A DNA stretch of 64,000 nt from Bacillota bacterium (GTDB lineage Bacteria; Bacillota; Desulfotomaculia; Desulfotomaculales; Desulfallaceae). The notes under the pieces were generated by a model. The model saw nothing but the letters and a program-made list of their open reading frames with translations, was not told the DNA's origin and did no database searches. Position 1 is the stretch's first letter, and each line of letters begins with the position of its first letter. The stretch spans positions 238,330 to 302,329 of the forward strand of contig JAEXOR010000003.1 of the NCBI GenBank assembly GCA_023439185.1. The letters are read 5' to 3'. The translations under genes and the position numbers were made by a program. Below are positions 52,385 through 62,038 of the stretch, in pieces.

Positions 52385-53383
52385 TCACCTCCGGGGTATT
52401 ACATCATTCCCAGCAAGAATTTTCTCCACCGTCCCCACCCCCCGGGAGCGACCCAGTTGCACAAACCGCTGGATGATATTTAACTGCAGCAGATATTTCA
52501 GCGCGGGGCGGTTGTTCAGTTCACGCAGGGATGAAGCGTGGATGGTGACGATAATGCGCACGCCGGCGTTGAAAACTTCCTCCAGGGCGGAGATATCCTC
52601 CATCTTGCCGATTTCGTCGGTAACGATGATGTCCGGGGACATGGACCGCAGCAGCATTATCATGCCCTGGGCCTTGGGACACCCGTCCAGCACGTCGGTA
52701 CGCACGCCCACGTCCATTTGCGGCACGCCCCGGTAACAGCCGGCTATCTCGGAACGCTCGTCCACCAGGCCCACCGTACGGCCCGGGTAATTAAGCTGCG
52801 GCACGCCGTTGCTGGCCAACCGCACCAGGTCCCGCAGCAGGGTGGTTTTGCCGCAGCAGGGCGGCGAAAAGATCACGGTGTGATGGATATTGTTTGCCGC
52901 CTGGTCCAGCAGGCGCGGCAGCAGCGCAGCGGCGGCCCCTTTAATTTCCCGGCTGATGCGGATGTTCAGCCCGGACAGGTATTTAAGGGTTTTAACCCGC
53001 CCGTCTTCCAGCACCGCCCTGCCCGTCAGGCCTATCCTGTGCCCGCCCGGCAGGGTAATATACCCGTTTCTCAGCTCTTCCTCCAGGGCGTAAAACGATG
53101 AACCGCTGATGTTGTGAATCACTCTTTCCAGGTCTTCCCCGCTGGTCAGGTAAGCGTTGTCCGGTATTAAATCGGGCTGCCCGTCCGGACGCAGGAAATA
53201 ATCCTGTCCCCCCGCCCCCGCTGCCAGGGGCCTGTCCCGCCGCAGCCTGATTTCCTCCAACCGGGCCAGTATGTGGCCGGGCAGGCCGGCAATCATTTTT
53301 TCCAGGTTGGGCGGCAGCACCGGCAGCACTTCATTCCAGCCTCGATCGTGTATGTCCGGCCTGACCCGGACTACGCTGTTCAT
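52385..53383 (-). CDS. spoIIIAA: Stage III sporulation protein AA (secretion-type ATPase)
   Basis: 332 residues. Walker A FSPPCCGKTTLLRDLVR, Walker B-like MSPDIIVTDEIGK, and RTVGLVDERSEIAG mark a GspE-like motor with AAA fold. It powers the mother cell-to-forespore channel. First gene of the operon. efp, its common upstream neighbour, is absent; the accessory island starts instead. Confidence 0.95.
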   Translation of the reverse strand: MNSVVRVRPDIHDRGWNEVLPVLPPNLEKMIAGLPGHILARLEEIRLRRDRPLAAGAGGQDYFLRPDGQPDLIPDNAYLTSGEDLERVIHNISGSSFYALEEELRNGYITLPGGHRIGLTGRAVLEDGRVKTLKYLSGLNIRISREIKGAAAALLPRLLDQAANNIHHTVIFSPPCCGKTTLLRDLVRLASNGVPQLNYPGRTVGLVDERSEIAGCYRGVPQMDVGVRTDVLDGCPKAQGMIMLLRSMSPDIIVTDEIGKMEDISALEEVFNAGVRIIVTIHASSLRELNNRPALKYLLQLNIIQRFVQLGRSRGVGTVEKILAGNDVIPRR

Positions 53384-53484
53384 AAGTGTGTTCCTCCAGT
53401 TTGGGTACAGATCGTTATATAGAAATGTTTATGGACCGAGCTGGAAAAATATGCCCGGTATAAAAATAAAGGGGCAAAAAAGGA

Positions 53485-53515
53485 AGCGGCTCCCGATCGG
53501 CAGTCGGGGGCCGCT
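53485..53515. terminator. Bidirectional-looking hairpin terminator between spoIIIA and the RHS gene
   Basis: AGCGGCTCCCGA (53485-53496), 7-nt loop, TCGGGGGCCGCT (53504-53515): 12 pairs with one G-T. T runs occur on both strands (CTTTTT at plus, CCTTTTTT at minus). No gene now ends here on either strand, so it may be left from a gene lost when the island was acquired. Confidence 0.75.
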
Positions 53516-53618
53516 ATAACTTTTTAAAGGCGTTTTTGTTACCTTGCTGAACGACATACGGAGCATTGATTCAGATTAAAAATAGGACTATTTTCACATT
53601 TCTTGGCAATAATGCTGA

Positions 53619-53627
53619 TGCTATAAT
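53619..53627 (+). promoter_or_regulatory. Extended -10 promoter of the RHS gene
   Basis: TGcTATAAT, a perfect extended -10, about 70 nt before the ATG. The -35 region (TTTCTT/TTGGCA) is poor, as expected for extended -10 promoters. Confidence 0.55.
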
Positions 53628-53695
53628 AATGTGACTTAATATTAACATAAATTTGAAAACAAGGTCGAAAATTGTAGACTGGGGAGGTTTGGGTA

Positions 53696-56600
53696 ATGCA
53701 TAACAGTTTTGAAAGCGGTAGAATACGGTTTTACCTTCTGGGCCTAACAATAATATTTGCCTTATTTTTTATATTTGCGTCACCAGCCCAAGCTGCTAAT
53801 GATACTACCGCCGAAGCTGCAACGCAACTTTGGCAGCAAGAATCGGGCAAACTGGATATTTTATTAAAGGTAGCACAGGACACTGATCAGGGAAGACATC
53901 CCATACCCATCGAAATTGAACTGCGGTCGGTTGACTCAGTGCTCCCCGAAAAAAATCCCGGTTTAAAAGTCAATATTATTGAAATGGATAACGAAAATGA
54001 AAATAGCTATGCATACGCGCTCATCCTAACAAACCCCGCTGACGAACCCCGCAATTTATCCTGTGAAGCACATTTGACCGTCACCGAACCCCTGGTTTTC
54101 TCCACTGACGGCACCGAATGGGTGCAAGAAGACAGCATTGTTTTTAACGATGGAATAAGTGAATTATTCCTTACCGTCAACTCCAAAACATTTTCATTAG
54201 ATGGCCGGTTTTTAATCCGTGACGAGGAAATTGATTTTGCCGCTCCTGCCAACCTCACACAGGAACATACCACAGAGGTGGGAGATTACCTCACCACCGA
54301 ATCCAAGACTGACGGTTTAGATTCCTTTTCAATAAGCAGTGATTCAAATAATACACCGGAAACTGCCCTGGAAATTTTCCCAGGGCAACTGATTACGACA
54401 AGTATAGACTATCAGGGAGACCAGAAATGGTTCAAGATCAATGTAGACCATACCTGCAGCATAGTCAGCAATATAACCAACAACAGCGGGGTTGCATATT
54501 ACACTCTTTATAATGCTTCCCTGAACAAATTACAAGGCGGAACCGTATATTCTTCAGGTAAATCTGGTTACAAGGTATCCCCAGGAGTTTATTACATTAA
54601 AATTTCTGATCATTTGTCGTCTATAGATTATTTAAACAGCTGCATTACTCTGACAGTCAATTTGCGTGAAGAGGATCAATGGGAGAATAACGACACCTCC
54701 GAGCATGCCCTTGAGATAACTGCCGGACAGCAGTTAAGCGGGATTGCAATAGAAGCAAGAAATGACGAAGACTGGTTTAAGATCAACATCGATCATACCT
54801 GCAGCATAGTCAGCAATATAACCAACAACAGCGGGGTTGCATATTACACTCTTTATAATGCTTCCCTGAACAAATTACAAGGCGGAAACGTATATTCTTT
54901 AGGTAAATTTGGTTACAAGGTATCCCCAGGGGTTTATTACATTAAAATTTCTGATTATTTGTCGTCTATAGATTATTTAAACAGCAATATTTTCTTAACA
55001 GTAACACTGGTCAACGACTATGACCAATTAATCACCCTGGGCCGTTCCTGGTTCTGCTTCTTCTTTGGCGATCCCGTAAACGTAGCCACAGGCAACTACA
55101 CCTATGAATACACCGACCTGAGCATACCCGCCCGGGGCATCCCCCTGGAATTCACCCGTTATTACAACTCCCTTGACGCCTACGCCGGTCCGCTGGGTAA
55201 GGGCTGGCAGCATAATTACAACACACATTTAACCGTCAACGAAGATAATTCGGTATCCGTGCTCCACCCCGACGGCCATATGACCCTGTTTACCTATAGC
55301 AACGGTGTATACACCCGTCAACCCGGCAGCTTTGAAACCCTGACCCATAATCACGACGGAACTTACACCTTGACATTTAAAGATCAAAGCAAATATATTT
55401 ACGACTTCCAAGGCAAATTAGTCCAAACCGCCGACAAAAACAACAATACCGTTAACCTGCAGTACAGCGACTCCCTGCTCACAACCGTAACGGAACCAGG
55501 GCGCACGCTGCAGTTTGCCTATGATCAGAACAACCGGCTGAGCCAGATCACCGACCCCGCCGGAAGAAGCGTCGCCTTCACCTATGACGCTAACGGCAAT
55601 CTAGCCACTTCCCAAGATCTCAACGGCGGGATTACCACTTACACTTACGGAGATTACGGCCTTGCTTCAATAATAGATCCCAATAACCATACCCTGGTCA
55701 AGAACACCTACGACACCAGTGCGCGGGTCATTGAACAGGAAGACGGAAAAGGCAACAAAACCGCGTATGCTTACAATACTACCAATAAGAAAAACACCAT
55801 CACCGACCCCCGGGGCAACGCGGTTGTTTTTTATTACGACGATAAATACAGGATCACCCGTATCGACTATCCCCAAAACATAACTTCTTCGTACACATAC
55901 GACGCTAACTATAACCGGAGCAGCGAGACCGACAAAAACGGCCATACCACCACCTACACCTACGACAACATGGGCAACTTGCTGACCAAGACAGACCCGG
56001 CCCCTTTAGGCTATACCACAACCTACGTCTACGACAGCCTGAACAATCCGGTGCAGGTCACCGACGCCGCCGGGTATATCACCGGCTATACCTATGACGG
56101 AAACAGCAACCTGCTTGCCGTCAGCAAAGCGGTATCCGGCGAAACCGCCACAACTTCATTTGCTTACGACGAGTACGGCCAGGTGAGCAGCATTACCGAC
56201 CCTAATAACAATACCACTTCTGTGACCTATGATCAGTACGGCAACCGTACGGCGGTGATCGACCCCTTGGGCAATATCACAACACACACCTATGACCTGA
56301 TCGGCCGCAAGCTCACCGAGACAGATCCCAGGGGCAACCAACCAGGCGCGAATCCTGAATCATACCGCTGGACCTATACCTACGACCAGGCCGGCAATTT
56401 GCTCACGGTAACCGATCCGTTGGGCAACGTTACCACCAACACTTACGACGCCAATAACAATCTAATTAGCACCACCGATCCGAAGGGCAGCGCCACCGCC
56501 TTTGCCTATGACGAAAACAACAAACTAATCACCCAAACCGACCCGCAGAACAATGTGACAACATATCAATATGATGCCAACGGCAACCTCAGCTCGATCA

Positions 56601-59242
56601 CCGACGCCAATAACCATACCACCGGTTACCAATACGACTTCCTGGAGAGGCCGGTATCCACCACCTACCCCGACGGCAGCGCCGAAACTCTGACCCTGGA
56701 CGGCAACGGCAACGTAATCGCCAGGACAGATAACAAGGGCAATACCACTAATTACGAGTATGATGCATTGAACCGCTTGATCGAGATCACCGACCCGGCG
56801 GGCGGCGCTATAACCATGGAATACGACCCGCTGGGCAACCAGATAAGCGTCACGGACCAGCGGGGCAATACCACCGCCTATACCTACGACCAGGCGTCAC
56901 GGCTGCTGGCGGTAATCAACCCGCTGGAGCATACCACCGGCTACACCTATGACCTGACGGGCAACAGATTAACCATCACCAACCCCAAAGGCGCCACCTG
57001 GACCAACAACTACGACAACGCCAACCGGCTGGTTAGAACCACCGACCCATTGGGCCATGAAAGCACCCTGCAATACGACAGCGCCGGCAATGTGGTTATC
57101 AGCACCAACGCCAACGGAGTCGGCACAACCTATGCCTACGACGCCCTGGACAGGCTGGCGTCGGTCACCGACGATTTGGATAACACCACGGATTACACCT
57201 ATGACGAAAACGGCAACCTCACCGGGGTCACCGACGCCAATGATAACACAACCATTTACACCTATGACAACATGAACCGCCTGACGGCCATAACCAACCC
57301 CCTGGATCAAACCACGGGATACGCTTACGACCCGGCGGGCAACCGGATTGGCAGCACCAAACCCGACGGCAACACCATCAGCTACGGCTACGACAGCAGC
57401 AACCGCCTGGCGGAAATCACCTACCCCGGTTCCAACCGGATCAGCTTCAACTACGACGCCAACGGCAACCGGACAGAGATGACCGATCCCGAAGGGACCA
57501 CCCTTTACAGCTACAACAACCTGGACCGGCTCACCTCGGTGACCAGGGCCGTATACTCCATCGGTTATGATTACGACCTGGCCGGCAACATCGCGGGCAT
57601 TATTTACCCCGACGGATTAAACATAACCTACGCTTACAATGAACTTAACCAGCTTGCCTCAGTATCCGACGCCGTATATGCCGCCACCTTCACCTATAAT
57701 GAACTGGGTAACATCATCAGTGAACAACTGCCCAACGGCGTTACGGTAAGCTATGCATACGACGATAACGGCAGGCTTACCTCACTGCAGCACATCAAAG
57801 GCGGTGCAACCTTGACCGGGGTGGAATACACCCTGGACAACCTGGGCAATAGAACCAGCGTCACCGACGAAAACGGAAAGGTAACCGGCTATACCTACGA
57901 TAATCTCAATCAACTGACTGAAGTGCAATACCCGGACACCGGTTCAGTTACCTACACCTACGACCCCGTGGGCAACCGCCTCAGTGCCGGTGGCGTGAGC
58001 TACACTTACGACAGTGCCAACCGGTTGCTCCAGGTGAATACAACACCCTACGGCTACGACGCCAACGGGAACCTCTTATCCGTGGGTGAATCGGTATACT
58101 ACGATTACGACTACGAAAACCGGCTGATACACTATGCAGACGGTACCAACACATACAGCTACACCTACGACGGCGACGGCAACCGCCTGACCCAGACAGT
58201 CAGCGGGGCAGTATATGGAAGTTACAATTACATTTACGACATCAATGCAGGACTTCCGCTTCTATTGGCAGAAATAGACAGTCAAGGGAACGCCAATAAC
58301 TACCTGTACGCTAATGGATTATATAGCCGTACCGGTCCTGGAGGCATGCTGTTTTTCCACGCCGACGGTATAGGCAGCGTTTCAGTGGTAAGCGACGTTT
58401 ACGGAACTCCCATAAACCGCTACACCTACGACCCATTCGGCAACCCGCTTACCGTTAACGAAACTGTGGACAACATGTTCCGCTTCACCGACGAACCGTA
58501 CGACCCAAGCGGCCTGATATTCTTGCGGGCGCGGTATTACGATCCGTCCACGGGAAGGTTCCTTACTCCGGACACCTACCCGGGCGAACTGACCGACCCG
58601 CTGTCGCAGAACCTGTATGTGTATTGCAGTAATAACCCGGTATTGTATATAGACCCGTCAGGGCATATGACAGTTGGGGAAGCTTGGGGATCTTTTAAAG
58701 CAAGTATTAGCATGGCAGCTGATTCTAATACTTACGCCCAAAGCTGGAATGTAACAAAAGATGGACTTGGCAACACATGGAATGATGCTCAAAACACCAT
58801 TGTTTATAAGCAATTAGCTCCATTGGCTAAGGATGCCTGGGAGTGCCCTTTGATAGGCGGGGGCGTAAAAACTGTTGGAGCACGTTTAGTTAAATTTTCT
58901 GCAGGTAAAAAAATATGTGAGGGCGCGGGTAACGCAGTAGCTAATTTAGGCAAATCTTATGGAAAGTTTGGTACTGTCGTAGAGAATCCTGGAGTAAAGA
59001 TAACTGGTTTTTCTGGACATGCCGTTAATCAGGCTATTACAAGGGGAGTTACAACAGAGGTAATCCAAAATACAGTTAAGAACCCTGTTGCTGTTCTATC
59101 TCAACGCGGAGGAAATAGTTTCGCATATGTATCAAACGAGGCTGTTGTAGTAGTTAAAAATACAGGTGAAATAATTACAACATACGGAAAAGGTAACTTT
59201 GATGCTATTGTACAGCAGGTGTTGAAGGAGGCGATAAAATGA
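53696..59242 (+). CDS. Secreted RHS/YD-repeat polymorphic toxin with predicted RNase-like C-terminal domain
   Basis: 1848 residues, ATG behind GGGGAGG. Signal peptide to about residue 33 (AQA). Two near-identical ~78-residue PPC-like domains (about 245-321 and 360-438). A DUF6531-type start (PVNVATGNYTYEYTDLSIPA, ~458). About 1,100 residues of YD repeats (xxYxYDxxGxLxxxTD). The RHS core ends RARYYDPSTGRFLTPDTYPG and DPSGH near 1655. The final ~190 residues are unlike the shell and AT-rich: the toxin tip. Its end has His1775 and Arg1783 in SGHAVNQAITRGV and ends in ITTYGKG, similar to DUF4258/BECR-fold RNase tips. The shell encapsulates and releases the tip against rivals. Tip activity is inferred. 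Confidence 0.88.
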   Translation: MHNSFESGRIRFYLLGLTIIFALFFIFASPAQAANDTTAEAATQLWQQESGKLDILLKVAQDTDQGRHPIPIEIELRSVDSVLPEKNPGLKVNIIEMDNENENSYAYALILTNPADEPRNLSCEAHLTVTEPLVFSTDGTEWVQEDSIVFNDGISELFLTVNSKTFSLDGRFLIRDEEIDFAAPANLTQEHTTEVGDYLTTESKTDGLDSFSISSDSNNTPETALEIFPGQLITTSIDYQGDQKWFKINVDHTCSIVSNITNNSGVAYYTLYNASLNKLQGGTVYSSGKSGYKVSPGVYYIKISDHLSSIDYLNSCITLTVNLREEDQWENNDTSEHALEITAGQQLSGIAIEARNDEDWFKINIDHTCSIVSNITNNSGVAYYTLYNASLNKLQGGNVYSLGKFGYKVSPGVYYIKISDYLSSIDYLNSNIFLTVTLVNDYDQLITLGRSWFCFFFGDPVNVATGNYTYEYTDLSIPARGIPLEFTRYYNSLDAYAGPLGKGWQHNYNTHLTVNEDNSVSVLHPDGHMTLFTYSNGVYTRQPGSFETLTHNHDGTYTLTFKDQSKYIYDFQGKLVQTADKNNNTVNLQYSDSLLTTVTEPGRTLQFAYDQNNRLSQITDPAGRSVAFTYDANGNLATSQDLNGGITTYTYGDYGLASIIDPNNHTLVKNTYDTSARVIEQEDGKGNKTAYAYNTTNKKNTITDPRGNAVVFYYDDKYRITRIDYPQNITSSYTYDANYNRSSETDKNGHTTTYTYDNMGNLLTKTDPAPLGYTTTYVYDSLNNPVQVTDAAGYITGYTYDGNSNLLAVSKAVSGETATTSFAYDEYGQVSSITDPNNNTTSVTYDQYGNRTAVIDPLGNITTHTYDLIGRKLTETDPRGNQPGANPESYRWTYTYDQAGNLLTVTDPLGNVTTNTYDANNNLISTTDPKGSATAFAYDENNKLITQTDPQNNVTTYQYDANGNLSSITDANNHTTGYQYDFLERPVSTTYPDGSAETLTLDGNGNVIARTDNKGNTTNYEYDALNRLIEITDPAGGAITMEYDPLGNQISVTDQRGNTTAYTYDQASRLLAVINPLEHTTGYTYDLTGNRLTITNPKGATWTNNYDNANRLVRTTDPLGHESTLQYDSAGNVVISTNANGVGTTYAYDALDRLASVTDDLDNTTDYTYDENGNLTGVTDANDNTTIYTYDNMNRLTAITNPLDQTTGYAYDPAGNRIGSTKPDGNTISYGYDSSNRLAEITYPGSNRISFNYDANGNRTEMTDPEGTTLYSYNNLDRLTSVTRAVYSIGYDYDLAGNIAGIIYPDGLNITYAYNELNQLASVSDAVYAATFTYNELGNIISEQLPNGVTVSYAYDDNGRLTSLQHIKGGATLTGVEYTLDNLGNRTSVTDENGKVTGYTYDNLNQLTEVQYPDTGSVTYTYDPVGNRLSAGGVSYTYDSANRLLQVNTTPYGYDANGNLLSVGESVYYDYDYENRLIHYADGTNTYSYTYDGDGNRLTQTVSGAVYGSYNYIYDINAGLPLLLAEIDSQGNANNYLYANGLYSRTGPGGMLFFHADGIGSVSVVSDVYGTPINRYTYDPFGNPLTVNETVDNMFRFTDEPYDPSGLIFLRARYYDPSTGRFLTPDTYPGELTDPLSQNLYVYCSNNPVLYIDPSGHMTVGEAWGSFKASISMAADSNTYAQSWNVTKDGLGNTWNDAQNTIVYKQLAPLAKDAWECPLIGGGVKTVGARLVKFSAGKKICEGAGNAVANLGKSYGKFGTVVENPGVKITGFSGHAVNQAITRGVTTEVIQNTVKNPVAVLSQRGGNSFAYVSNEAVVVVKNTGEIITTYGKGNFDAIVQQVLKEAIK

Positions 59243-59424
59243 GTGAGAAATATTATTGCCCTCTTTTAAACAGGATAATCGAAGAAGGCTTGTGTATTGA
59301 TATTAATTATGAAAATGAAAAAATAATGAAAGAAGATGAGTTAAAGGTAATCAAAAAAATGCTTAATAAGACGAATACAGAAATAAAAGAAATATGTCGG
59401 AATTGTAAACACTATCCTCTATAG
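59239..59424 (+). CDS. Candidate immunity protein for the RHS toxin
   Basis: 61 residues; the ATG overlaps the RHS stop by 4 nt and has its own GGAGG 8 nt upstream. Four cysteines (CPLLNRIIEEGLC and CRNCKHYPL) suggest a small zinc-binding protein; the middle is a charged helix. I recognise no family. Position, overlap and size are what is expected of the cognate immunity gene. Confidence 0.65.
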   Translation: MSEKYYCPLLNRIIEEGLCIDINYENEKIMKEDELKVIKKMLNKTNTEIKEICRNCKHYPL

Positions 59425-60160
59425 GTAATATATGCACGGCGGGCAGTAAGGGGATAAGCAATAGGGGGTCATGGTTGACCCCTATGCAAACCTTTGACAA
59501 AAGCGGAAATTGGTGAAGTCCAACCCCTATCGCAACCCCTTTATCGCAAATCCGACCCCGATTTTGAAATCCCACAGCCCGCATTGCGGGGCTGTGGTGA
59601 GCTGTACCGGGGGCGCTCTGCGACCCCGGCGCTTTAACCTGCATGGTCATTCGACCCCATGGTTCACCCTGTAAAAGGGATGATTAAGGGCAATTTGCTG
59701 CCGGATAATTCATCTGATGATTTCCTGCACAAAGCCGTCAAATTCGTCCTCACTTTCGAGGAAGGTAAAACTACCCTATGGCGGCAGTTAAAACGCGACA
59801 CAGCAGCACACGGTGGCTCACGGCGTTAAGCATTTGAACGCCGGATAACGAGAGCATATATGAAACGCACAGCTTCTGTAGACTGCCGGTAACGAACATA
59901 TAAATCGGTTTATACCCCATGGTTCATGGTGAACCATGGATTTACAGGAAATCTGTTCTGTGGTAAAATTTGCGCCAGAGGGGGGTTTAAGGGGGTAAGA
60001 AATATCCTGGAAAATCCCTCTCGTTTTCCTTTTTCTGTATTGTGATACTTTCCACTTCACCATAAAATATACCGCAGAAATGACTTGCAATCCGTTTCAG
60101 ACAGAGTTAATATCACACACCAAAGCAAATAACCTGTTTGAAACTGTGAGTCTTGCGGTA
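59425..60160. other. Intergenic region with several hairpins, no convincing gene
   Basis: Contains GGGGTCA/TGACCCC (near 59464-59481), CCACAGCCC/GGGCTGTGG (near 59571-59596) and a perfect 10-bp dyad CCATGGTTCA/TGAACCATGG (59917-59939). A 56-codon frame at 59659-59829 (ATG to TAA) has no ribosome-binding site; it may be a remnant. The left end of the IS110 element probably lies in the right part, but IS110 elements lack inverted repeats so I cannot place it. Confidence 0.4.
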
Positions 60161-60204
60161 GATAGGCTGTCGCGCCCTTGCCCGTTCTGAGAACGAAGGC
60201 TATC
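60161..60204 (+). ncRNA. Candidate bridge RNA stem-loop of the IS110 element
   Basis: GATAG (60161-60165) pairs with CTATC (60200-60204), enclosing a large loop and an inner hairpin CGTTC/GAACG (60183-60195). It lies 58 nt before the transposase ATG, in the left-end non-coding region where IS110-group elements encode the bridge RNA that pairs target and donor DNA. Structure is seen; role is inferred and the RNA ends are unknown. Confidence 0.4.
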
Positions 60205-60262
60205 ATCTGAGGTTGCCGGTATTCGGGCTTTATGTGGATGGCAGGACAAAAGAAGGGATGAT

Positions 60263-61501
60263 ATGCAGAGAAGAGAAAATTACCTCTATGTCGGTATGGA
60301 CTTGCATAAGGACACCCATACCGCTGTTTTGGTGAATTGCTGGAATGAGAAACTGGATGTTATCGTAATTGAAAACAAGCCCAGCGAGTTTAATAAGCTG
60401 GCAAAACGGGTAAATAAGAAAGCCATAGCATTGGGACTATCCCCTGTTTACGGCCTGGAAAACGCCTATGGTTACGGCAGGAGCCTTGCGGTATGGCTCA
60501 TTGAAAAAGGCTATGCGGTGAAAGATGTAAATCCATCCCTGGCTTACGACCAGCGCAAAAGTGCGCCCATGATGAAGAAAAATGACGAGCATGACGCCTA
60601 TTGTGTGGCAACGGTGCTGATTAACCAGCTTCATACCCTGCCTGACGCAAAGCCGGAGGACAACCATTGGACGCTGTCCCAGCTTGTCAACCGCCGGGAC
60701 ACCCTTGTTAAAGACGGTATCCGGCTAAAAAATGGTTTGCATGAGCAGGTTTCAGTTGCTTATCCAAGCTATCATAAATTTTTCTGCGATATTGACCGGA
60801 AGACAGCTCTGTATTTTTGGAAAAACTATTCGTCGCCCGTCTATCTGCGGAATAAAGCCGTTGATGAACTGTTTGAAGAATTCAAAGCGATTGCGTCCAA
60901 TACACGGAAAAGTAAGATCGAATTGATATTTGAATGTGTCCATAATGACGGTGACACGATACGGGAATATCAGGAATCAAGGGATTTTATCACGCAAAGC
61001 CTTGTACGCTGTCTTGAGCAGCAGAAGGAAGAAATAGCTCTGATCGATTCTGAAATTGAAAGTATGCTACAATATTTTGACTACAAACTGACGACGATAC
61101 CGGGTGTCAGCATTGCTACAGCAAGTAAACTGATTGCCGAAATCGGCGACATACACCGTTTTGCAAATGCTGATAAACTAGCCCGTTATGCAGGAATTGC
61201 CCCAATAAAGTTCAGTTCTGGCGGTAAAGGCAAGGAGCAAAGCTCAAAACAAGGTAACCGTGAGCTGCACGGATTGTTTTATTTTCTGGCAGTTTCCATG
61301 GTTACAGTTCCGAAGACAGGAAAGCCGAATCAGCCTATATTTTATGCCTATTATCAACGTAAAATCAGCGAAGGCAAGACGAAACCACAGGCATTGGTCT
61401 GTATTATGCGCCGCTTATTAAACATTGTATACGGCATGATGAAGAATAAGACGGAGTATCGCCCTTTTGTGGTTTGGGATCATGCCGCAGAAGAACAGTA
61501 A
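60263..61501 (+). mobile_element. IS110-family transposase (DEDD RuvC-like recombinase)
   Basis: 412 residues, ATG behind AAGGGATG. N-terminal RuvC-like domain YVGMDLHKDTHTAVLV with first Asp; GLENAYGYGRSLAVWL with the Glu; HDAYCVATVL with later acids. C-terminal Transposase_20 domain: LTTIPGVSIATASKLIAEIG, YAGIAPIKFSSGGKGKEQSS with the active serine region. Length is full and no internal stop is present, so the element may be active. Confidence 0.93.
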
Positions 61502-61570
61502 TGATTGTTACAGCATAGCATAAAATTATGCGATAGTTTTAAAAAAGTGAATACGGATTCTCAGCCTTAA

Positions 61571-61936
61571 TCTGAGATATATATTCTTCCACCTGAGGGT
61601 ACGGGGAAGGCTGGAGACAATCTTGTGTACTTGTCTAAAAACGCGGATGGGGTAACTCAGTATGTTGGGATAACAAATAATATAGCAAGAAGGCAAGCAG
61701 AACATTTAGCAAGTAAAGGAATAGAAATTGAACCGTTAATGAAAAATCTTAGCCGTTCAGATGCAAGAGCAGTTGAGCAAGCATTAATTGAAATTCATGG
61801 ATTGGGGAAAAATGGAGGCACTTTGATTAATAAGATTAATAGTATAGGAGCCAATTGCAAAATTAGCATTTTAGAATCAGACACAAAAACGCAATCCCTA
61901 AAAACCACAGACCAAAATACAAATCAGCCTATTTGA
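61571..61936 (+). pseudogene. Orphan RHS toxin tip with GIY-YIG nuclease domain
   Basis: Open frame after TAA 61568-61570; a GTG at 61625 gives 103 residues, without a clear ribosome-binding site. It begins PPEGTGKAGDNLVYLSKNAD, then QYVGITNNIARRQAEHLASK, LSRSDARAVEQALIEIHGLG and GGTLINKINS. That is the GIY-YIG-type tip found at the C-termini of RHS proteins (GIY written as V-Y-L...Y-V-G, plus the catalytic Arg and Glu). The RHS core that should precede it is missing. A silent cassette or a remnant broken by transposition. Confidence 0.75.
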
Positions 61937-62038
61937 AAGCGTAAAACAACTTTAACTCTGAAGCTCACTCTAAAAAAGCGCAAAAGTCCACCGCAGCTTT
62001 GCTGGAAAATAGATAACAATCTTGCTGAACAATAGTGT

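Noticed and set aside
55300..58600. Regular repeats that could suggest a CRISPR array or minisatellite
   Set aside because: They are diverged YD codon repeats inside a continuous reading frame with no constant repeat/spacer unit.
59659..59829. 56-codon plus-strand frame
   Set aside because: No ribosome-binding site, no recognisable family, in a hairpin-rich spacer; kept only as a possible remnant.
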